From assembly GCA_034509755.1 (NCBI GenBank), contig CM067543.1, forward strand, positions 15,376,954 through 15,440,953: DNA of 64,000 nt, written 5' to 3'. The notes under the pieces were generated by a model, which was not told the DNA's origin, searched no databases, and worked only from the letters and a program-made list of their open reading frames with translations. This document shows, piece after piece, positions 57,011-64,000 of the stretch; within the stretch, counting starts at the first letter, position 1, and the number at the start of each line of letters is the position of its first letter. Source of the stretch: Anisodus tanguticus (lineage: Eukaryota; Streptophyta; Magnoliopsida; Solanales; Solanaceae). The position numbers and the translations under genes were made by a program.

Positions 57011-58690
57011 TTAGATATTACAAAGACTAAGAGATTTCTTCAAACTATAGAATCTCTCATGGTCCAAATCTTTTGTAAAAATATCAGCTAGTTGATGAAG
57101 AGTGTCAACATGTTCAATTGGAACTAGCTGTTTTTCAACCAAATCTCTTCAAAAGTGATGTCTAATATCAATATGTTTTGTACGTGAGTGCTGAACTAAT
57201 TTTTTAGAAATATTTATAGCACTCAAATTATCACAATGCAAAACTAAAATGTTACTTGGAAAACCATAGTCGTCTAGCATGTGTCTTAGCCATAATAACT
57301 GAGAACAACAACTTTCAGCTGCTACATATTAAGATTCAGCAGTTGAAAGTGAGACACAATTTTGTTTACGACTATACCAAGAAACAAGGTTATTGACAAG
57401 GTAAAAATATCTTCCACTTGTACTCTTTCTATCATCCACATCACCAGCCCAATTCAAGTCACTATACCCTATTAAATTAGGGTTAGTGTATTTGAAATAC
57501 CAAATTCCAACTCACATGTGTCGGCAACATATCTAATGATACGTTTTTCACAGCATTTAAGTGGGAAATTTTGGGACAGGCTTTGAATTGAGCACAAACA
57601 CAAACACAAACACTGAACATTATATCAAAAGCTACCTATCATGGATTGATACAATGTTGGATCAACATTTTCACCAAACATTATCCTTACATATCTTTTG
57701 CGACGATCCCATTAAAGTTTTCATCTGTTTAGCATTCTCCAATCCAAATATTTTAACTAGATTCTTGGCATATTTGCTTTGGGAGATGAATATTTCATCT
57801 TAACTTTGCTTAATCTGCAAGCCTAACATCTCAAATGTCGATGACATTCTTCAACAAATGTCTTTAGGTAGGACTGTGATGTCGAACCAAAGACTATGTC
57901 ATCTACATAGATTTGAGCAATAATAATATCTACACCGTGATGTTTAATGAATAAAGTACGATCAGCTTCACCCCGATTAAAACCAAATTCAAGGAGGAAG
58001 TTAGTTAGACGACCACACCATGCACGGGGAGCTTGTTTTAACCCATACAAAGCCTTTTTGACCTTGTATACATAGTGTGGATGGTGAGGATCTTCAAATA
58101 CTTTTGGTTGTTCAACATAAACTTCCTTATCTAGAAAACCATTTAAGAATGTACCTTTTACATCCATTTGGTGTAAAGTGATTTTTAGAAAACAGGCAAT
58201 GGCAAGAAGCAGTCTGATTGATTCAATTCTAGCCACATGTGAAAAGGTTTCATCATAATCGATTCCTTCAACCTGAGTATAGCCTTGAGCAACTAGATGA
58301 GCTTTATTTCTAACAACAGTTCCCGATTCATCTAATTTATTCTTGAAAATCCACTTATTTCCAATAACATTTGTATTATTTGGACGAGGAACCAAGTCCT
58401 AGACTTCATTTCGAGAAAATTGTTCAAGTTCTTCTTGCATTGCTTGAATCCAAAAATCATCTTTAAGTGCTTCTAAAACATTTTTTGGTTATAAAGTAGA
58501 TATGAAACAAGAAAGAATAACCTTTTGGTATATGGTAGACATACACACATACCTAACCATGTCTCTGTAATTGTATGATTCTTTCCCTCTTGTTATAATT
58601 CCCTCAAAAACTCCCCCTATCACCTGACCTGTTGGATGATTCTTTCTAATCCTCGATGAGGGGTCCCTTCTAACTTGATCTAGCAATTCA
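57011..58690 (-). pseudogene. RT and RNase H of SIRE-B, broken
   Basis: Linker 58686-58489, then RT in the open piece 58395-57823 (VPRPNNTNVIGNKWIFKNKL, QMDVKGTFLNGFL, LKKALYGLKQAPRAWCGRL-like wording, active site YVDDIVFGS). Beyond 57823 the frame breaks. RNase H is readable in scraps to 57011: WAGDVDDRKSTSG, SWYSRKQNCVSLSTAES, LHCDNLSAINISKKLVQHSR and LADIFTKDLDHERF. RT ends where SIRE-A has 'AMSTIFEM', and the region 57560-57800 is partly rearranged. The catalytic residues of RT are intact, but the protein cannot be made as a whole. Confidence 0.9.
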
Positions 58691-60391
58691 GCAATAGACT
58701 CCTCATTCGCACCTTCTATGATCTCTAGTTCTTATTCAAATGCTGCTTCTGATGTGGTAACATTTGAGGCAACATCTGGTTCTTCAGCAGTCTGCACATT
58801 TTCCACTGAAACTGTAATGTGATTTTAAGTTGTATTTCCTGTAAGATTAGAAAAATCATGAAAACTGACATTTACAGACTCTTGTACAATTTTGGTCCTC
58901 AGATTGTACACTCGATAAGCATGACTATTTTGTGAATAGCCAACAAAAACTCCTTTATCACTCTTAGAGTCAAACTTTGCTAAATGATCTCTATCATTTA
59001 AAATGTAATAAATACACCCCAAACACATGAAAGTAACACAAGTTAGGTTTGTTTCCATTAATTAGCTCATAGGGTGTCATCTTTGTTCCAGGCCTTAGAT
59101 ACAAACACATGAAAGTAACGCAAGTTAGGTTTCTTTTCATTAATTAGCTCATAGGGTGTCATCTTTATTCCAGGCCTTAGATAGACTCTATTAGTGATGT
59201 GACAAGTAGTATTTAAGGCTTCAGCCCAAAAATGTTTTGACAATTTTTTAGAACTAAGCTTAACTTTAGCCATTTCTTGCAATGTTCTATTCTTCCCTTC
59301 AACCACCCCATTCTGTTGAGGGGTTTTGGGGCTGAAAACTCATGGAAAATTCCTTTTTTCTCAAAAAATTTTGCGAAGGAGCTATTTTCAAATTCTTTTC
59401 CATGGTCGGATCTAATCCGAAAAATAGGAGAATAGAACAAGTTCCTAATTCTAGAGTGCAAAATTTTATATATGTCAAAAATTTGTGATTTTTTTTTCAA
59501 AAAATATATCCTTGAATATCTAGAAAAATCATCATCCATGTACAATAATTAAAAACAATGAGACGTACCTGAATGTTGTCCGTCATTTTGGACAACATTA
59601 TGGGAAACACGAGTCTACTTACCTTTTAGAAAATCGTCACGAACTGTTTTACCTTTATGGCTAAGATTGGGTAAGCCTCTAACCACTTCATATGAGACTA
59701 ACTTTTCCAGATTGCGGTAGTTGACATGTGCTAACTTTTGGTGCCACAGTGTTGTGTCATCGAGCTTGACATTATTTCAAGTTTCTTGTCTCACAACAAG
59801 ATAGCAATTATCACCTGTTCTAGTACCTGACATGACACATTCATTAGCTTCATTTGTAACTTTACAAGCATTCTTATTGAATTTTACCTTAAGATTGTCA
59901 TCACACAATTGACTAATACAAATCAAATTTGCTATTAAACCCTCAACATGTAAGACATTTCTTAAATCTGGATATCCAGAAACATCCAAGATTCCTCTTT
60001 CAATTATTTTGCTTTTACTGCCACCTCCATAAGTTACGTTACCTCCATTGAATGACTCATATTTCTTTAGAAACTCCTTTGTACTTGTCATGTGGCGAGA
60101 ACATCCACTATCAAAGTACCAAGAACCTGAAATATTAGTTCTTAAAAAACTTATCGCAACATTACAAGTTACAACCATTTTGAGAACCCAAACTCTTTTA
60201 AAACATTTTTTACCTTTCAGTTCTGAAATGTTTCTTTGAATGTTGTCTGAGATGTTGGACAGTCTTTTAGGCAACATTTCACTCACAGAATTCTGAAGGT
60301 TGAAACAGTAAGGTTTTAAGTGTCCAGGAGAGTTACAATGATGACACACAAACTTCTTATTCTTTGACATATATGAGAACTTCTCTTTCAT
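58691..60391 (-). pseudogene. Zinc knuckle two, protease and integrase of SIRE-B, broken
   Basis: The open piece 60391-59777 begins with knuckle two (CHHCNSPGHLKPYC), then protease SWYFDSGCSRHMTSTKEFLK, where the DSG triad is intact, and LRNVLHVEGLIANLICISQL. Integrase continues in fragments: 59545-59213 (YMDDDFSRYSRIYFLKKKSQ, RSDHGKEFENSSFAKFFEKK), 59306-59067 (KNRTLQEMAKVKLSSKKLSK, FWAEALNTTCHITNRVYLRP) and 59058-58825 (HLAKFDSKSDKGVFVGYSQN). An 82-bp tandem duplication (59021-59184) shifts the frame in the C-terminal part. Compared with SIRE-A, protease is better preserved and integrase about equally broken. Confidence 0.9.
59021..59184 (-). repeat. Tandem duplication, 2 x 82 bp, in SIRE-B integrase
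   Basis: 'aaacacatgaaagtaac' starts at 59021 and again at 59103, and both units end 'ccaggccttagata'. A handful of mismatches separate the units. 82 is not a multiple of three, so the duplication breaks the frame. Confidence 0.88.
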
Positions 60392-62035
60392 TCCTTTTTC
60401 TTTTACAAAACATATTTTCTCATTTTGTCAAATACACTAGAGCTTGTAGTTTCGAAAGAGTTTTGGTACCTAATGCTTGTATTGTCGGTTTACTAAAGCT
60501 AAGTATTTCATCCAATTTAGAAGTCCCTAAGTTGAACTTACAGAAGGTTGCTTCGGTTACATCCAGGTTTGCATGAATATTACCAAATTTTATATCCTTT
60601 TTGGTAAGTTGAACCTCTAATCGGGTTATTGTGCCTTTTAGATCTACATTCTCATGAGTTAAAGACTTATCTTTTGATTCAAGTTGCTTGGATTCAACGA
60701 TTAAGGCTTGACAAACATTTTGTAATTCCTTAATCATCTCATCGTTGCATTCAACTTGATTCAAACACTAAGCTTCACCGCTAGAAATAAAACCACTAAA
60801 GCAATTAACATTAGGATAGTTAAAGAATATGTACCTTTCGGATGTTGCTAGAGATGCAGATGTTGTTGCAGATGTTTCCTGAAATGTCGTGATATCTGGG
60901 GCAACATTACAGACGACATATTTATTATATGACAGTGATTGTTCGTAAACAGTGGCCAGCATTGCTTGTGGTTCAACTTTTTGATCTCGTTCGTCTTCTC
61001 CTTCATCGTCACTAAGTGAGACCCACATATTCTTACCAAATTTTCTTAGAGTGTTTGCACATTCATTAGCATAATGACCCTAATCCGAGCTTGCATGACA
61101 TTGCACAGACTCTAGTTGTTTGGGATCAAATTTGGTACGATCTGTATTGGCTCTTCTTAGTAGACTTCCTTTTTGAGTACTTGGAAGGAACTTTGTGGGT
61201 TTTTGATTGAAGCCTTAGCTTTGATGCTGTTTTGATTTGGATTGATTCCTTTCATTGTTGAACTTCCTCACCATCAAATTGTATTTTCGAGTGAGTAAGG
61301 CAACATTAGCACCTTCACCAAATTCTTCAAGATCTTCATCCTCTTCGTTAATTTGATTTTCTGAGGATTGGACTCGAAGTGCCACATTCTTGCTCTTATA
61401 TAGTTCCCTTTGATTCTCAATGTTCATCTCATAGGTTTTGAGAATGCTCATTAAGGTATGAAGGTCCATAGTAGCAAGATTGTGAGCTTCTTCAATGGCA
61501 CAAATCTTTAAGTTGAACTTTTCAGGAAGAGATCGGAGAGCCTTTTGACATTCATTAGATATGTCAATCAACTTTTCAAAATAGGATTTAATGTCATCCA
61601 CTTCTTACATCCTTAAACGTTCATATTTGCTCATGAAAATGCGTAGCTTTGTATGATGAACACTTGAGCTACCTTCACAATGAATTTGCAAAGTATCACA
61701 TGCATCCTTAGCCGTAGGGCAGTTTTGAATGAGTTTGACATTTAAATATCAACTCATCCAAAAATTGCATTTAGGGCCTTTTCGTTAAAACTAGCGTTAT
61801 TGGTTTCTTCCGCCGTCCATTCGGATTCAGGTTTAACAAGAATGTCACCTTCCTCGTTTGGCAGCAACATTGGAACAACATACCCATTGGTTATAGATCT
61901 CCATGCCCTAATATCAATTGATTTGATGTAAGAACATAGGCGAATCTTCCAATAGGCGTAGTTTGTACCATCTAAAATGGGAAGTCTACCAATATTTGGA
62001 TTAGCCGAATCCATAGCTTCAAATGATAAGATCAA
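60392..62035 (-). pseudogene. Gag of SIRE-B, broken
   Basis: 62035-61754: MILSFEAMDSANPNIGRLPI then LDGTNYAYWKIRL, the gag start, with ESEWTAEETNNASFNEKALN before a stop. 61601-61215: DIKSYFEKLIDISNECQKAL, KICAIEEAHNLATMDLHTLM. The first knuckle near 61090 reads CHASSD-stop-GHYANEC, having lost its second Cys and gained a stop. 61028-60768 is the acidic Ser/Thr-rich segment (WVSLSDDEGEDERD), and 60764-60420 a coiled-coil-like helix (VDLKGTITRLEVQLTKKDIK). The order is the same as in SIRE-A. About ten codons present in SIRE-A are missing after NECQ. Confidence 0.9.
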
Positions 62036-62056
62036 GTAATTACTGTGTTAAGTGTT

Positions 62057-62069
62057 GACTCTGATACCA
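62057..62069 (-). other. Primer binding site of SIRE-B, tRNA-iMet
   Basis: Element strand TGGTATCAGAGTC, two bases from the 5' LTR edge. Confidence 0.92.
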
Positions 62070-62071
62070 TT

Positions 62072-63867
62072 TGTTGGGTCCCGGGGGTATGCTATGGAAC
62101 AATAAAACACAAACTGAAAGTAAAAACAAATCGAATGCCAATACAGTTTGTAAATGTCGGCAATAATGTTGTCTGACACAAGTGACAACACTTCGATAAA
62201 ACAGAAAAACCTTTGAAGAGTAAATAGCAGCGGAAATAATAAAGAACAAAAATGTTTAATATTTACATAGATTATATTAATTTTATAACCTATGACGGTC
62301 AGTGACCGAAAGTATTGTATATATTTATATATAATTAAATAAATTCCCTCTTTTACAATATTACAAGATAATACAAAAGGAATTAAAAAGTTGAAGTCGC
62401 ATATGACTTTTGTTGGAAATTAGCCTTTGGCGGGAGTTGCGACCGACCAACTTTAACGGCTTAAACACTAGTGAGGTGTTTGAAGCATGGAAAAGTGTGG
62501 TATTGTGTTCAATTCTCCCTCATCGGTAGAGGAAGAAAGAATTGTTGTGTATATAAGACTCAAAATTGGTTTGGGGTTTGGGACCCCAAGGGGTATCCCA
62601 TGTGTTTAAAGGAGGGAGGACCTAGATGTGTTTTGGTTCTTCAAGATGTACAGTTTGGTCCCTGAAGTTTCCAAAAAGTCAGAATTTGGACAGTCAGAGC
62701 AGAAACGCCAAGCACTCAATTCAGCCATTTATTTTGGCTGAATTACTCCTCCTATAATGGTCAATCCGTTGGTCTTTCTCACCATTTATTTTGGTGGCTT
62801 TACTACCTCCATAATGGCCATTATTTGGCCAATAATGGCTGTTATGGAGGCAGTTAAACAGCCCCTCCCTCACCAATATAAACACCCCTTACACCATTGT
62901 TGAGCAAGACTTACAATACACGAAAATACACAAGCAGTAAACAGTTCTTCCTACAACTTCCAAGCATCATTTCGTTACTCAATATTCTTCACAGTAGCTC
63001 TTGAGTTTCCTTTGCTCAAGTGTTCCATTGCTGTTTTATCTTGGGAGACGAATTATCCAGGACGTATAAAGGATACATACGGGGCAATATTGTCTTAAGG
63101 ACAGAGTGCCACACTCGACTCAACAAACAAAAACAGTTTCCAGTTTTTCTTCTTCAACAAAATTGTAATTTCAGTTTTGTTGTTCTATTGTAATTTTCAG
63201 TTCTTGAATTACTTTGCAGTTACTTGTAATTCCCGTTTCCTGCAACCTTTGTAAACCAACAACTTCTGCCTAAAAAATCTATCTAAATAGACATAGACAA
63301 CATCTCATTATAATTGCTTCAATGAAGAACAAATCTAGAATCTAAGCAACAATTATAATGTTGGACAGAATGTTGTCGACACGCTCAGGCAACACTTGTG
63401 ATCCAGTTTTCTGATATGAATTCTCGAGAGCTCTCTTGATATTTTTGCGATTTTTTTCTGGATATCGATTCACTCTTATTCCCTCTCTATTTATAGTAGA
63501 GAGTCTTCCTTGAAAAGCTCATCGATTGGTTGTGGAGGTTGAGGGAAATGTGGGCAGCTGAGAGGATTTGTTGGAGAAGATCATGGAGCAAAATCCTCAA
63601 CTTCTTGGACTTGTTCCCCAAGCTTAGCACCAGCTTTGACTTGTTCTTCCCACGTGTTTCATCAGCTCCTAAACACCTTCCCAAGTCACTTTTACATCGT
63701 GCTAAAAATCCCACCAGATTTGCTTCAATCCGTGAAGTAAGGCAAAACTGTTTAACAGAATGTTGGTCCAAATGTCGTGACATTTGTTCCAATATTTCTG
63801 AATTTTAACTTAGTACTGAAAACGATATGTTGGACAAAATGTCACAACACCAAACCAAACATTAACA
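62072..63867 (-). repeat. 5' LTR of SIRE-B, interrupted
   Basis: Starts TGTTGGGTCCCGG at 62072 and ends ATTAACA at 63867. Interrupted at 62411-63261 by a solo LTR; without it the length is about 940 bp, equal to the 3' LTR. TATA on the element strand at 63488-63495. Confidence 0.94.
62411..63261 (+). mobile_element. Solo LTR of another LTR retrotransposon, nested in SIRE-B
   Basis: 851 bp from TGTTGG to CCAACA, flanked by acttt (62406-62410) and acttc (63262-63266). The uninterrupted 3' LTR of SIRE-B reads 'gatgacttctgcctg' at the same point, so the original target was acttc and one copy has changed. A plus-strand TATA box (tataaa, 62877-62882) is followed by transcript-like sequence, so the orientation is plus. 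It contains a set of 'ataatgg' and 'ccattat' palindromic words at 62750-62850. No internal region remains, so unequal LTR recombination is the simplest explanation. The family is unknown, but ends and size fit Copia. ORF 62471-62665 is not supported as a gene. Confidence 0.9.
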
Positions 63868-63872
63868 CTTTT

Positions 63873-64000
63873 TTTTCCTTGTGCTAACATTAGCAACAAG
63901 CCTAGGTAATAATATTACTCTCCCCAGACTTGACTGAGAAAAGGAGAAAAATATGTTTGGGAAAAAGGATTGAGCATGGAAACGAGATTTGCCTCTTCAG
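63873..64000. other. Host sequence after SIRE-B
   Basis: 127 bases continuing the sequence interrupted at 52954. No exon of the prenyltransferase or other feature is recognised. Confidence 0.5.

Larger units (their letters stand above)
52960..63867 (-). mobile_element. SIRE-lineage Copia retrotransposon with envelope-like ORF (SIRE-B)
   Basis: A 10.9-kb minus-strand insertion with target duplication CTTTT (52955-52959 and 63868-63872). It has the same gene order as SIRE-A. The LTRs are about 939 bp, the right one enlarged to 1796 bp by a nested solo LTR. Protein fragments are clearly homologous to SIRE-A but diverged, and LTR sequences are related mainly around TATA and the R/U5 region, so it is a separate family of the lineage. 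All ORFs are broken. Subtracting the nested insertion and its duplication gives about 10.05 kb. Confidence 0.95.

Overview
This window is a repeat-dominated stretch of plant nuclear DNA, most likely from a Solanaceae genome. I infer the family from the retrotransposon types I recognise (Ty3/gypsy LTRs opening with TGTCACGACC, Tat/Ogre, SIRE-type Copia, plant L1 and RTE LINEs, a Pol III SINE); no marker gene fixes the species. I see no intact cellular gene, no rRNA or tRNA gene, no CRISPR and no bacterial feature. The only cellular gene trace is a plus-strand homogentisate prenyltransferase (HPT/VTE2-like) pseudogene. Five recognisable exons survive: two at 24.2-24.9 kb and three at 51.2-52.7 kb.

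Layout. 1-13.8 kb: a degenerate gypsy LTR-like repeat interrupted by a minus-strand Tat/Ogre element (2095 to about 13803) that has lost protease, RT and most of integrase but keeps a 211-bp tandem array in its 3' region. 13.8-18.0 kb: the rest of that repeat, a second related copy and a gag-like scrap. 18.0-21.95 kb: a minus-strand Copia remnant. 21.95-23.7 kb: a gypsy LTR fragment and a LINE ORF1-like piece. 24.2-24.86 kb: two prenyltransferase exons. 25.1-30.17 kb: an L1 3' end, a SINE scrap with a palindrome, and an L1 3' half joined to an RTE 5' half. 30171-38331: a complete LTR-to-LTR Tekay/Del-type gypsy element with an AACAT target duplication, inserted in the RTE. 39000-40013: a foldback element with about 300-bp inverted repeats. 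40549-50665: a full SIRE-lineage Copia element (SIRE-A, plus strand, target duplication GCATG). 51251-52633: three more prenyltransferase exons. 52960-63867: a second, diverged SIRE-lineage element (SIRE-B, minus strand, target duplication CTTTT) carrying a nested 851-bp solo LTR in its 5' LTR.

The genes do not form a pathway; the organisation is nested insertion. The intron between prenyltransferase exons b and c has grown to about 26.4 kb by successive insertions, and the gene has decayed (in-frame stop, frameshift, damaged second Asp-rich motif). Both SIRE elements carry a third, envelope-like ORF after pol. Both are also studded, in LTRs and coding regions alike, with short self-complementary ATGTTG/CAACAT clusters at matching positions. 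That pattern is the most unexplained signal here. Boundaries of the two SIRE elements, the solo LTR and the 30-38 kb gypsy element rest on visible TG/CA ends, primer binding sites, polypurine tracts and target duplications and are firm. The outer repeats (1-2.1 kb and 13.8-18 kb) are much less certain.
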